Shown here in pieces: positions 1 to 8,348 of a stretch of 64,000 nucleotides of DNA. Under the pieces are notes generated by a model that ran no database searches, had not been told where the DNA came from, and saw nothing but the letters and a program-made list of their open reading frames with translations. How positions within the stretch are numbered: position 1 is the stretch's first letter; each line of letters begins with the position of its first letter. The translations under genes and the position numbers were made by a program. The stretch comes from a bacterium (GTDB lineage: Bacteria; Bacillota_I; Bacilli_A; RF39; UBA660). The stretch is from assembly GCA_004563275.1 (NCBI GenBank), contig SFSZ01000005.1:24039-88038 (forward strand). The letters are read 5' to 3'.

Positions 1-1
1 T

Positions 2-1045
2 TTATTAAATCCAGTTGTTAAGTTCTTTAAAACTTACATATTTGATAAAGTAACTAAAAATAGTAAGAGTGCGACTAATTTAAGTATCTTACTTACAACC
101 ATAGTTTTCTTAGGAATTATTATTTTATTGTTTAGTTTTATTTTACCAGAACTACTTAAGAGTATTGAAACATTAGCAGTTAATTTACCTTCATATTTTG
201 AAAGTGCTAAGAAATATTTACTTGATGCTCTTAGTTCAAGAGAAGAACTTAGAACGATAGTTTTAAATAATTATGATGCAATAAATGAATATATAACTAA
301 TTTCTTTAATAATAAAATATTACCTAATGTTGAAGAATTATTAGTTAAATTATCTGATGGAGTATTAGGAGCTGTTAAGGTTGTATTTAATATTTTAATG
401 GGATTTGTTATTTCAGTTTATTATTTATCTGATAAAGAACATTTTGTAGCTGGTATTAAGAAAATTACTTATAGTTTATTTTCAGTTAAGACCGCTAATA
501 ATCTTATGGATAACGCAAGACATACTAATAATATGTTTGGTAATTTCTTAGTTGGTAAATTATTAGATGGATTTACAATTGGTTTTATTACTTTTATATT
601 CTTAACAATATTTGGTTATCCTTATTCATTATTAATTGGAGTTATTATTGGTATTACTAACATGATTCCTTATTTTGGACCTTATATTGGAACGATACCA
701 AGTGCACTTATTATTTTAATGTATAATCCAACTAAAGCTTTTATATTTGTATTATTTATTATTGCTCTTCAACAAGTTGATAGTTATGTTATTGAGCCTA
801 GATTATGTGGTGTTAAAACAGGACTTAAGTCATTCTGGGTACTTGCTTCAATCTTATTCTTTGGTAATGTATTTGGAATAGTTGGTATGATTTTAGGAGT
901 TCCAGTATTTGCTTTAATTTATGGATATTTAGATAATAAAATTGTTAATAGATTAGAAGAAAAGAAATTACCTACTAAGGCTGATGATTATGTTGATTTA
1001 GAAAGAATAAATACAAAGACAAATAAAAAGGTAGTTAAAAATTAA
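2..1045 (+). CDS. AI-2E family transporter (YdiK/PerM-like permease), 5' end cut off
   Basis: The reading frame is open from base 2, so the gene begins before the window and its N-terminus is missing. The visible part has several hydrophobic segments, a soluble stretch rich in Lys/Asp/Glu, then the conserved membrane core with a GITNMIPYFGPYIG motif and an EPRLCG motif near the C-terminus, both typical of PF01594. The family exports autoinducer-2 or acts as an ion/proton antiporter; the substrate cannot be told from sequence. A strong terminator overlaps its stop codon, separating it from rlmN. Confidence 0.88.
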   Translation, partial: LLNPVVKFFKTYIFDKVTKNSKSATNLSILLTTIVFLGIIILLFSFILPELLKSIETLAVNLPSYFESAKKYLLDALSSREELRTIVLNNYDAINEYITNFFNNKILPNVEELLVKLSDGVLGAVKVVFNILMGFVISVYYLSDKEHFVAGIKKITYSLFSVKTANNLMDNARHTNNMFGNFLVGKLLDGFTIGFITFIFLTIFGYPYSLLIGVIIGITNMIPYFGPYIGTIPSALIILMYNPTKAFIFVLFIIALQQVDSYVIEPRLCGVKTGLKSFWVLASILFFGNVFGIVGMILGVPVFALIYGYLDNKIVNRLEEKKLPTKADDYVDLERINTKTNKKVVKN

Positions 1046-1072
1046 ACTTATGAGAAATCATAAGTTTTTTTA
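1044..1072 (+). terminator. Intrinsic terminator after the AI-2E family gene
   Basis: A 10-bp perfect stem (AAACTTATGA / TCATAAGTTT) is closed by a GAAA tetraloop and followed by a T-run. It starts inside the stop codon. Confidence 0.9.
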
Positions 1073-1126
1073 GTTATTTGTGTATAGTAAAGGTTGTTTT
1101 TTATTTTATCTTTTGTTTTTTTGTTA

Positions 1127-1132
1127 TATAAT
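1127..1132 (+). promoter_or_regulatory. -10 box for the rlmN operon
   Basis: A perfect TATAAT lies 17 nt before the rlmN start and 6 nt before its AGGTGA ribosome-binding site. No clear -35 hexamer is seen at 17 bp. The inferred transcript start falls almost on the ribosome-binding site. Confidence 0.55.
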
Positions 1133-1148
1133 TGGTATAGGTGAATAT

Positions 1149-2168
1149 ATGTTAAATATATATGATTATGATTTAGAAAAATTAGAAGAATTACTTGTTA
1201 GTCTAGGTGAGAAGAAATTTAGAGCTAAACAAATATGGGAATGGCTTTATAAACATAAGGTTACTTCTTTTGATGAGATGACTAATTTAAGTAAAGATTT
1301 AATAAATAAATTAAAAGAAAATGTTAGTTTTGATTATATTGTTATTCAAAGAAAGCAAGAGGATAATTTAACTAAGAAGTATTTATTTAAACTTGTTGAT
1401 GGTAATTTTATTGAAGCGGTTTTGATGGAACATGATTATGGGTTATCGATATGTGTTTCTTCAGAGGTTGGATGTAATATGGGATGTGCTTTTTGTGAGT
1501 CGGGTAGACTTAAAAGGGTACGTAATTTAAATACTTATGAGATTGTTGAACAGATATTAATGATTGAGAAAGATTTAAATAGAAGAATTGATAGTGTTGT
1601 TGTAATGGGAATTGGGGAACCTTTTGATAATTATGATAATATTATTAATTTTGTTAGAATTATTAATAATCCTTTTGGTTTAGCAATTGGGGCTAGACAT
1701 ATTACAATTAGTACTTGTGGAGTGGTTCCTAAAATTAAAGAATTTATGAATCTTAATTTACAAGTTAATTTAGCTATTAGTTTGCATGCTCCTAGTAATG
1801 AACTTAGAAATAAGCTGATGCCTATTAATAGAGCTTATCCTTTAGATCTTTTAATTGACACTTTAAAGGAATATATAGACAAAACTAATAGACGGGTAAC
1901 GATTGAATATGTTATGCTTAAGGAAGTAAATGATAGTGTGGAATGTGCTAATCTTCTTGCTAATTTACTTAGAGGTATGAATGTATATGTTAATTTAATT
2001 CCATATAATGAAACTAGTCACATTGAATTTAAGAAAAGTGATAAGAATTCAATTATGAAATTTTATGACACTTTAAAGAAACGTGGAATTAATGTAACTA
2101 TTAGAAAAGAATTTGGTTCGAATATAGATGCAGCTTGTGGGCAATTAAGAGCCAAAGAGGTGAATTAA
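1149..2168 (+). CDS. rlmN: Dual-specificity 23S rRNA A2503 / tRNA A37 C2-methyltransferase RlmN
   Basis: A radical SAM methyltransferase that methylates C2 of adenosine in 23S rRNA and some tRNAs. The 339-residue product has the CxxxCxxC cluster motif (GCNMGCAFCESG) around residue 115, a GEPFDNYDN motif and the C-terminal GSNIDAACGQLR segment carrying the second catalytic Cys. I chose ATG 1149 because AGGTGA precedes it by 4 nt and the protein then aligns with the family N-terminus. An upstream in-frame extension exists but encodes an implausible hydrophobic leader. The stop codon abuts the prpC start, so the two are co-transcribed. Confidence 0.96.
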   Translation: MLNIYDYDLEKLEELLVSLGEKKFRAKQIWEWLYKHKVTSFDEMTNLSKDLINKLKENVSFDYIVIQRKQEDNLTKKYLFKLVDGNFIEAVLMEHDYGLSICVSSEVGCNMGCAFCESGRLKRVRNLNTYEIVEQILMIEKDLNRRIDSVVVMGIGEPFDNYDNIINFVRIINNPFGLAIGARHITISTCGVVPKIKEFMNLNLQVNLAISLHAPSNELRNKLMPINRAYPLDLLIDTLKEYIDKTNRRVTIEYVMLKEVNDSVECANLLANLLRGMNVYVNLIPYNETSHIEFKKSDKNSIMKFYDTLKKRGINVTIRKEFGSNIDAACGQLRAKEVN

Positions 2169-2921
2169 ATGAAATCATTTTATTTAACTGATACAGGAAA
2201 AGTTAGAAGTCATAATGAAGATTCAGTAACTATTGTTAAGAATTCTGCTAATGAAATGCTTATGATAGTAGCTGATGGTATGGGTGGTCATAGAGCTGGT
2301 GAAGTAGCATCATCTATGGTTGTAACTCATATTGGAGCTAGATTTAGTGAATTATCAACAATTGGAACTAAATTAGATGCGGTTAATTGGCTTAAAGAAA
2401 ATGTTGATGAAATAAATAATAATATTATTAAATATGGAGAAGAAAATCCAGATTCTTCAGGATTAGGTACAACGGTAGTAATGGCATTATTAACTAAAGA
2501 ATTTTTAATCTTTTGTAATATTGGAGATTCTAGTGGATTTGTTTTAAAGAATGGGGTTTTACATAAGATAACTAAAGAGCATACTCTTGTTAATTTCTTA
2601 GTTGAAACTGGTGAATTATCTCCAGAAGAAGCTTTAAATCATCCTAAAAAGAATGTTTTAATGAAAGCTTTAGGAGCTGCTGATAAACAAGAATTAGACG
2701 TCTTTGATGTAGATCCGAATGTAGATGCAATTATGCTTGCTTCAGATGGTTTAACAAATATGCTTTCTAAAGATCAAATTGAGAAAGTATTAAATGAAGA
2801 AGGTATTAATGAAGAAGAAAAATTAATTAAATTAATAAAGAAATGTAATGCAAGAGGGGGAACGGACAACATTTCAATTGCTTATTTAGTAAAGGAAAAT
2901 GGTGATACTAGTGATAACTAA
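2169..2921 (+). CDS. prpC: PP2C-family Ser/Thr protein phosphatase PrpC/Stp
   Basis: Metal-dependent phosphatase that reverses PrkC phosphorylation. The 250-residue protein carries all PP2C landmarks: RSHNEDS near residue 14, VADGMGGHRAGE near 35, SGLGTTVV and NIGDSSGF in the middle, LASDGLTNM near 192 and GGTDNISI near the end. These Asp/Gly positions hold the two metal ions. AGGTGA precedes ATG 2169, which directly follows the rlmN stop. It overlaps the kinase gene downstream, the usual Bacillota phosphatase-kinase pairing that controls wall synthesis and dormancy exit. Confidence 0.96.
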   Translation: MKSFYLTDTGKVRSHNEDSVTIVKNSANEMLMIVADGMGGHRAGEVASSMVVTHIGARFSELSTIGTKLDAVNWLKENVDEINNNIIKYGEENPDSSGLGTTVVMALLTKEFLIFCNIGDSSGFVLKNGVLHKITKEHTLVNFLVETGELSPEEALNHPKKNVLMKALGAADKQELDVFDVDPNVDAIMLASDGLTNMLSKDQIEKVLNEEGINEEEKLIKLIKKCNARGGTDNISIAYLVKENGDTSDN

Positions 2922-4656
2922 GGGTCAAAAGATAAATGATCGTTATCAAATTATAAAAACGATTGGTGAAGGTGGTATGGCTAATGTTTATTTAGCTTAT
3001 GATACTATCTTAGAGAGAAATGTTGCGGTTAAAGTTTTAAGAGGAGATTTAGCAACAGATGAGAAGTTTGTTAGAAGATTTCAAAGGGAAGCTTTAAGTG
3101 CAAGTAGTCTTTCTCATCCTAATATTGTTGAAGTTTATGATGTAGGTGAAGATAATGGTATTTATTATATTGTTATGGAATACATTGAAGGTAAACATTT
3201 AAAACAATTACTTAAGAGAAGAGGTAAGCTTACTTTAAATGAAGTTATTGATATAATGCTTCAAATTACTGATGGTATGGCTTGTGCTCATGATTCTTAT
3301 ATTATTCATAGGGATATTAAACCTCAGAATATTATGATATTAGAAAATGGAATTGTTAAGATTACTGATTTTGGTATTGCGATGGCTTTAAATAGTACAC
3401 AATTAACTCAAACTAATAGTGTTATGGGTAGTGTTCATTATTTACCTCCAGAACAAGCTAGTGGTAAGGGTTCTACTATTCAAAGTGATATTTATTCGAT
3501 GGGCATTTTAATGTATGAACTTTTAAGTGGTACTTTACCTTATAAAGGTGATAATGCGGTTGAGATTGCTCTTAAACATTTAAAAGAACCATTACCTTCT
3601 ATTAGAAAAGAGGTTCCTGATATTCCTCAAGCAGTAGAGAATGTTATTTTAAAAGCTACTGCTAAGAATCCTAAAAATAGATATAGTGATGCGAGAGCTA
3701 TGTATGATGATTTAAAGACTTGTACTAGTGAATCACGTGCTGATGAAAAACCTTATGTTTATAAATATCCAGAGTTTGATGATGTAACTGTTAAGAAAGA
3801 AAAAGCAATTGAGAAAACGATGGAATTTGCTAAGGTTTCAGGGGATACTGATGTGGATAAGGAGTCAAAGGTTGAAGTGAAGAAGATTACTGATAAGGAT
3901 TTAAAGAAGAGTGAAAATAAGACTTTAAAGATTTTAAGTATTATTTTAGCTAGTTTAGCTGTTGTGACGGTTATTGTGGTTTTACTGTTACCTAAGCTTA
4001 TTTCTACTGATGAGGTACAAGTTCCAGATGTTTCTGGTAAAACTTCAACAGAGGCAATTGAAATACTTAATAAGGCAGGTTTGAAGGTAGCACCAGAAAG
4101 TAAGACTGCTCAAAGTGAAACTATTCCTGAAGGACAAGTTGTTAAGACTGATCCATCAGCTGGTAGAACTGTTAAAGCAGGAGCTACAATTACTTTATAT
4201 GAATCTGCAGGAGCTAAATATTATGAAATGGAAGACTTTACTGGTCAAAATTATATTGAAGTAAAAGCAGTTTTAGAAAAGGTTAATAATTTATTTGTAG
4301 TTATTGAATATGAAGATGTTGATGATTCTTCTAAATATACTAAGAATCAAATTATTAGACAAGAACCAGAAGTTGGTACAAAGTTAAAAGAAGGGGATAC
4401 TGTTAAATTATTTGTTCCTAATTTAACTGAAGCTTATCCAGACTTTACAACTGGTGAATATAGTTTAAGTGATATTACAGCGTTCTGTGAAAAGTATAAT
4501 TTAACTTTAAAAACTGAATATGTTCAAACTAGTGAATATGAAGTGGGAACAATAATTAAACAGAATAGACCTAAAGGTAGTGAGATAATTAGTGGTTATA
4601 CTTTAACTATAACTATTGCTGAAGAAGTAGATACTTCAGTAGATGAAGAAGGATAA
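2911..4656 (+). CDS. prkC: PASTA-domain Ser/Thr protein kinase PrkC/StkP
   Basis: Eukaryotic-type membrane kinase that senses peptidoglycan fragments. The kinase domain (about residues 10-275) has the GEGGMANVY glycine loop, VKVL lysine, HRDIKPQN catalytic loop and DFG motif. A single membrane segment follows near residue 345, then three extracellular PASTA repeats to the end. I chose GTG 2911 because GGTGA lies 5 nt upstream, the spacing used across this window. ATG 2899 and GTG 2902 are in frame and possible, but the purine run before 2899 is too close. The gene overlaps prpC either way. Confidence 0.94.
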   Translation: MITKGQKINDRYQIIKTIGEGGMANVYLAYDTILERNVAVKVLRGDLATDEKFVRRFQREALSASSLSHPNIVEVYDVGEDNGIYYIVMEYIEGKHLKQLLKRRGKLTLNEVIDIMLQITDGMACAHDSYIIHRDIKPQNIMILENGIVKITDFGIAMALNSTQLTQTNSVMGSVHYLPPEQASGKGSTIQSDIYSMGILMYELLSGTLPYKGDNAVEIALKHLKEPLPSIRKEVPDIPQAVENVILKATAKNPKNRYSDARAMYDDLKTCTSESRADEKPYVYKYPEFDDVTVKKEKAIEKTMEFAKVSGDTDVDKESKVEVKKITDKDLKKSENKTLKILSIILASLAVVTVIVVLLLPKLISTDEVQVPDVSGKTSTEAIEILNKAGLKVAPESKTAQSETIPEGQVVKTDPSAGRTVKAGATITLYESAGAKYYEMEDFTGQNYIEVKAVLEKVNNLFVVIEYEDVDDSSKYTKNQIIRQEPEVGTKLKEGDTVKLFVPNLTEAYPDFTTGEYSLSDITAFCEKYNLTLKTEYVQTSEYEVGTIIKQNRPKGSEIISGYTLTITIAEEVDTSVDEEG

Positions 4657-4661
4657 TTTTT

Positions 4662-5513
4662 ATGAAAGGTAAGATTACTAGAATAATTAGTAATTTATGT
4701 ACAGTCGAAGCAGAAGGAAAGCTTTATAATTGCAAACCAAGGGGTAAGTTTTATATACAAAAACTTACTCCTTTAGTTGGTGATAGGGTTATTATTGATA
4801 ATGAGAATAATTATATTTTAGAGATATTAGAAAGAAAAAATCATTTAGATAGACCAATGATAGCTAATGTTGATGCTTGTATTATAGTTACTAGTGTAAA
4901 AGAACCTAGTTTAAGTTTATTGTTATTAGATAAGATATTATGTTTAATTATTCATAATAATATTAAACCAATAATTTGTTTTACTAAGGTTGATTTGTTA
5001 GATGAAGAAGAAAAAAGTGAATTTGATAAGATTTATGAATATTATAATAAAATAGGAATAGATGCAGTTATTAATAGTGAAAAAGAAAGATTACTTAATT
5101 TAATTGATGGTGATACTGTAGTTTTAACTGGTCAAACTGGGGCTGGTAAAAGTACACTTTTAAATAAATTAGACAGTAATTTAAATTTAGATACTAATCC
5201 AATAAGTAAAGCACTTGGTAGAGGTGTTCATACTACTAGACATGTGGAATTATTTAAATTTAATAATAGTTTAATTGCTGATACTCCAGGTTTTAGTTCT
5301 TTAGATTTAAAAAATTTAACTAAAGAAGATATTAGAAATAGTTTTATTGAATTTGGTTTTGATTGTGAATATAAAGATTGTTACCATTTAAAAGAACAAA
5401 ATTGTAGTGTTAAAGAGAGAGTTTTAAGTGGAGAGATAAGACAATCACGATATGATAATTATGTGAAGTTGGTGAAAGAAAATGAAAGTATCCGTATCGT
5501 TTATAAAAAGTAA
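4662..5513 (+). CDS. rsgA: Ribosome small-subunit-dependent GTPase RsgA (YloQ)
   Basis: Circularly permuted GTPase that helps mature the 30S subunit. In the 283-residue product an OB-fold (about 1-65) precedes the G domain. The motifs occur in permuted order: G4 (TKVD) first, then the P-loop GQTGAGKSTLLNKL, then DTPGF. A zinc knuckle of the form C-x4-C-x-H-x5-C sits near residues 232-244. It lies 5 nt after prkC and overlaps rpe by 32 nt, keeping the prpC-prkC-rsgA-rpe order common in Bacillota. Confidence 0.96.
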   Translation: MKGKITRIISNLCTVEAEGKLYNCKPRGKFYIQKLTPLVGDRVIIDNENNYILEILERKNHLDRPMIANVDACIIVTSVKEPSLSLLLLDKILCLIIHNNIKPIICFTKVDLLDEEEKSEFDKIYEYYNKIGIDAVINSEKERLLNLIDGDTVVLTGQTGAGKSTLLNKLDSNLNLDTNPISKALGRGVHTTRHVELFKFNNSLIADTPGFSSLDLKNLTKEDIRNSFIEFGFDCEYKDCYHLKEQNCSVKERVLSGEIRQSRYDNYVKLVKENESIRIVYKK

Positions 5514-6108
5514 ATTAAAAGAACAAGAAACTGTAATGAAGATTGCAGAATCAAAAGCAGATTATATTCATGTAGATATAATGGATGGAAAGTTTGTTCC
5601 AACTAAGAATTATACTTTTAAAGATATCTATAAGTTTGTTAGTGGAATAAGTAAACCTTTAGATGTTCATTTAATGTGTGAGAAGCCAGAAAAGTATGTA
5701 AGAAATTTTGCAATGCTTAATACAGAATTTATTACTTTTCATTTAGAGGCAGTAAGTGATGTAGATAAGATGATTGATATTATTCATTCTTATGGAATTA
5801 AGTGTGGAATTAGTATTAAACCAGAAACTGAGGTAACTTTATTAGAACCTTATTTAGATAAAATAGAGCTAGTTTTAATTATGACAGTTGAGCCTGGTAA
5901 GGGTGGTCAAGAATTTATAACAGATATGGCATCTAAAGTAGATAAAGTAAGAGAATTAAATAAAAAAGTTATTATTAGTGTTGATGGTGGAGTAAATGAT
6001 GAGACAGTTAAATATCTTAAGAATTGTGATATGATAGTGTCTGGTTCTTATGTATGCATGAATGATAATTATGATGAAAGAATTAATAAATTAAAAAATT
6101 ATGTTTAA
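5482..6108 (+). CDS. rpe: Ribulose-phosphate 3-epimerase
   Basis: Interconverts ribulose-5-phosphate and xylulose-5-phosphate in the pentose phosphate pathway. The 208-residue TIM-barrel protein has the metal/active-site motifs VDIMDGKFVP (about 27-36), DVHLM and EPGKGGQEF, and ends with the phosphate-binding VDGGV and VSGS loops. GGTGA lies 6 nt upstream of ATG 5482. The gene starts inside rsgA, so translational coupling is likely. Confidence 0.96.
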   Translation: MKVSVSFIKSKLKEQETVMKIAESKADYIHVDIMDGKFVPTKNYTFKDIYKFVSGISKPLDVHLMCEKPEKYVRNFAMLNTEFITFHLEAVSDVDKMIDIIHSYGIKCGISIKPETEVTLLEPYLDKIELVLIMTVEPGKGGQEFITDMASKVDKVRELNKKVIISVDGGVNDETVKYLKNCDMIVSGSYVCMNDNYDERINKLKNYV

Positions 6109-6163
6109 TCTTTTAGAATTTTATGTTAAGATAATAGTAGAATAACATAAGGAGGATGCACGT

Positions 6164-6574
6164 ATGGCATTTAGTAATTTTAAAAAAGCTATCTTTGGAG
6201 ATGAAGACGATAGAGAAAATGAAAATTTAGAAGAAGAATTTTATTCTGTAAGTGAGAAGAGTCTTAAAGATGAAGATGGTAAAGCAGGAAGTAAGATGAT
6301 TCTTGTTGAACCAAGAGCTTATTCTGAAAGTCAAACTATTGCTGAACATTTGAAGAAACGTAATAGTGTTGTAGTTAATTTAAAAAGAGTTACTTCTGAT
6401 CAAGCTAAAAGAATTATTGATTTCTTAACTGGTTGTATTTATGCCATTGGTGGTGATTTACAAAAGTTAGGTAATGGTATTTACTTATGTACACCTAAAA
6501 ATGTAAGTGTACAAGGTAAAATGACTGATCAAGATGCTCCTAGTAAAAAAGTAGAAGATGAAATAGATTTCTAA
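6164..6574 (+). CDS. sepF: Cell division protein SepF
   Basis: FtsZ-membrane tether at the division septum. The 136-residue protein has a short N-terminal amphipathic segment (AFSNFKKAIFG), an acidic variable linker to about residue 40, and the conserved SepF core with VVVNLKRVTSDQAKRIIDFL and a GG-D-x-LQKLGNGIYL segment. AAGGAGG precedes the start. It sits directly before divIVA, as in many Bacillota. Confidence 0.95.
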   Translation: MAFSNFKKAIFGDEDDRENENLEEEFYSVSEKSLKDEDGKAGSKMILVEPRAYSESQTIAEHLKKRNSVVVNLKRVTSDQAKRIIDFLTGCIYAIGGDLQKLGNGIYLCTPKNVSVQGKMTDQDAPSKKVEDEIDF

Positions 6575-6605
6575 AAAAACAAAAATCCTTTAGAAGGTGA
6601 ATAGT

Positions 6606-7034
6606 ATGGAAAAATTTAGTACCAGTTTTACAGGGTATAAGAAAGAAGAAGTTAATGCTTTTGTTGCCGATGTTATTAAACAAGTTGAATCTATGATTGG
6701 TGATATGAAAGCTAAAGATGTTGAAATAGAACAGTTGAAACAGTCTTTAGAAAAGTATAAAAACATGGAACAAACTTTTAATAAAGCTTTACTTATGGCA
6801 GAAGATACATCTAATCAAATTAGAAGATTAGCAAGAGATGAAAGTGCAACAATTATAGCAGATGCAAGAAAGAATGCTTCAAGAATTGTTAATGAAGCTT
6901 TAATTCAAGCAGAAAAAACTCAAGCTGAAAGTGCTCAGCTTAAGAGAAATATTATAACTTTTAAAAGAAGATTACGTACTATTTTAGAAAGTCAATTAGA
7001 CTTAGTTGATGATATTGAACACTTAGATATTTAA
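6606..7034 (+). CDS. divIVA: DivIVA-type polar/septal scaffold protein
   Basis: The 142-residue protein starts with the DivIVA N-terminal signature (F-x-x-x-x-x-GYKKEEVNAFV), which in the family binds curved membrane. A long coiled coil follows (about 25-130) containing IIADARKNASRIVNEA. I chose ATG 6606, with AAGGTGA 5 nt upstream, over a GTG nine bases earlier. It is a short form compared with the roughly 165 residues usual in the family. Its 3' end overlaps the convergent sigK stop by 4 bp, and both stops lie in a terminator hairpin. Confidence 0.93.
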   Translation: MEKFSTSFTGYKKEEVNAFVADVIKQVESMIGDMKAKDVEIEQLKQSLEKYKNMEQTFNKALLMAEDTSNQIRRLARDESATIIADARKNASRIVNEALIQAEKTQAESAQLKRNIITFKRRLRTILESQLDLVDDIEHLDI

Positions 7035-7047
7035 GTGTTTTTATTTT
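7018..7047 (+). terminator. Intrinsic terminator after divIVA
   Basis: An 8-bp stem (AACACTTA / TAAGTGTT) with a 6-nt loop is followed by TTTATTTTT. The stop codons of divIVA and of the convergent sigK both fall inside it. Confidence 0.8.
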
Positions 7048-7723
7048 TGATAAATTCTCTTAATATTTTAGTGATAGCTCTTTTTTCAATACGAGATACA
7101 TAACTTCTAGATATTTTCAATTGTTTAGATATTTCTTTTTGAGTTTGTTCCTTTTGATTATATAGTCCATATCTTTTAATAATTATTTCTTTTTCTTTAG
7201 GAGTTAAGATGTTGATAAATTTGTGTAAGAGTTCTATATTGGTTTGGGTATTTAGTTCTTCAACGATGTCTTTATTTTCAGCTTTTAGAACGTCAATAAG
7301 ACTTATTTCATTACCGTCTTTATCAAATCCTATAGGTTCATTTAAACTGACGTTATTAAGGTGTTTTTTATTGCTTCTAAAGTACATTAATATTTCATTT
7401 TCAATACATCTAGCAGCATAAGTTGTTAGTCTAGTTTTTTTAGATGGTTTATAAGAATCAATACCTTTAACTAAACCAATAGTACCAATACTTATTAAAT
7501 CATCAGTGTCAGAATATTTCTTTTCATACTTTTTAACGATGTGGGCAACTAATCTTAAGTTATGTTCAATTAATTTATTACGAGCATCTTTATCACCAAG
7601 GAGATGTCTTTCTATTGCTTTTTCTTCTTCATCTTTAGGTAAGGCATTAGGAAATACATTTACTGAGTATGAACCAGTAAAGTAAACTAAACCTTTTAAA
7701 AAAGACATTAAATAAAATAACAT
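7031..7723 (-). CDS. sigK: Sporulation sigma factor SigK (pro-sigma K)
   Basis: Late mother-cell sigma factor of endospore formation. The 230-residue protein aligns from end to end with Bacillus sigma-K: ARNKLIEHNLRLVAHIVKKYE and DLISIGTIGLVKGIDSY (region 2), ARCIENEILMYFR, GFDKDGNEISLIDVL, and SRSYVSRIEKRA (region 4 helix-turn-helix). A hydrophobic stretch of about 20 residues precedes the FPNALP motif and corresponds to the inhibitory pro-sequence. The gene is intact, with no intervening element. GGTGA lies 4 nt before the start, and a CATATAAT box sits just upstream. Confidence 0.95.
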   Translation of the reverse strand: MLFYLMSFLKGLVYFTGSYSVNVFPNALPKDEEEKAIERHLLGDKDARNKLIEHNLRLVAHIVKKYEKKYSDTDDLISIGTIGLVKGIDSYKPSKKTRLTTYAARCIENEILMYFRSNKKHLNNVSLNEPIGFDKDGNEISLIDVLKAENKDIVEELNTQTNIELLHKFINILTPKEKEIIIKRYGLYNQKEQTQKEISKQLKISRSYVSRIEKRAITKILREFIKNKNT

Positions 7724-7734
7724 TTAATCACCAA

Positions 7735-7742
7735 TAAATTAT
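7735..7742 (-). promoter_or_regulatory. -10-like box (CATATAAT) upstream of sigK
   Basis: On the minus strand CATATAAT lies 11 nt before the sigK start codon. It contains TATAAT of a sigma-A -10 and also differs by one base from the sigma-E -10 consensus CATACAAT. I see no convincing sigma-E -35 at 13-15 bp, so the sigma factor used is undecided. Confidence 0.4.
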
Positions 7743-7797
7743 ATGTAAGGTAGTTAAGATTTAGATTTATTTTAGAGTTTTTTTAATTTAATTTATT

Positions 7798-7806
7798 TGG
7801 TATAAT
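7798..7806 (+). promoter_or_regulatory. Extended -10 promoter for yqeG operon
   Basis: TGGTATAAT is an extended -10 element (TGnTATAAT). It ends only 17 nt before the yqeG ATG and 6 nt before its AGGTGA site. Confidence 0.6.
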
Positions 7807-7823
7807 TTTGATAGGTGATATTG

Positions 7824-8348
7824 ATGCTTAATATGTTTGTACCAGATATGTATTTAAAGAGTATTTATGATATAGATTATAAGAAATTAAAGAAGAATGG
7901 GATTAAGTGTATTATTTTTGATTTAGATAATACCATAGCGGCTTTAAATGTTAAAAAACCTACTAAGAAATTAAAAGATTTAATTGAAGATATTAAAGAT
8001 TTAAAGTTAAAGGTTTTAATTGTTAGTAATAGTCCTAAAAAGAGGGTTGAACCTTTTAAAGATATTTTAAGTGTTGATTCTTCTTATTTGTCATGGAAGC
8101 CTTTAAAGATAAAATATAATAAGATTTTAAAGATATATAGATTAAAACCTAGTGAGGTAGCTTGTGTAGGGGATCAATTACTTACGGATATTTGGGGAGC
8201 TAATAGGATGGATTTTTTAAGTATTTTAGTTAATCCAATTGGGAAGACTGATTTTGTTTTAACGAAGTTTAATAGATTAGTTGAACCTTTTATATATGAA
8301 CAATTATCTAAGAAAGAGTTACTTAAAAGGGGGAAATATTATGAGTAA
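7824..8348 (+). CDS. yqeG: YqeG family HAD-IIIA phosphatase
   Basis: HAD-superfamily phosphatase of the YqeG/GEP4 type; related proteins dephosphorylate phosphatidylglycerophosphate, but the substrate here is unproven. The 174-residue protein has HAD motif I (IIFDLDNTIA) near residue 33, motif II (LIVSNS) near 73 and the motif III/IV region (VACVGDQLLTDIWGAN). Start ATG 7824 has AGGTGA 5 nt upstream. It overlaps yqeH by 8 nt, matching the yqeG-yqeH order of Bacillus. Confidence 0.93.
   Translation: MLNMFVPDMYLKSIYDIDYKKLKKNGIKCIIFDLDNTIAALNVKKPTKKLKDLIEDIKDLKLKVLIVSNSPKKRVEPFKDILSVDSSYLSWKPLKIKYNKILKIYRLKPSEVACVGDQLLTDIWGANRMDFLSILVNPIGKTDFVLTKFNRLVEPFIYEQLSKKELLKRGKYYE

Noticed and set aside
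7735..7770. Sigma-E promoter for sigK
   Set aside because: CATATAAT is close to the sigma-E -10, but none of the sequences 13-15 bp upstream resembles kmATATT. A plain sigma-A -10 explains the box equally well.
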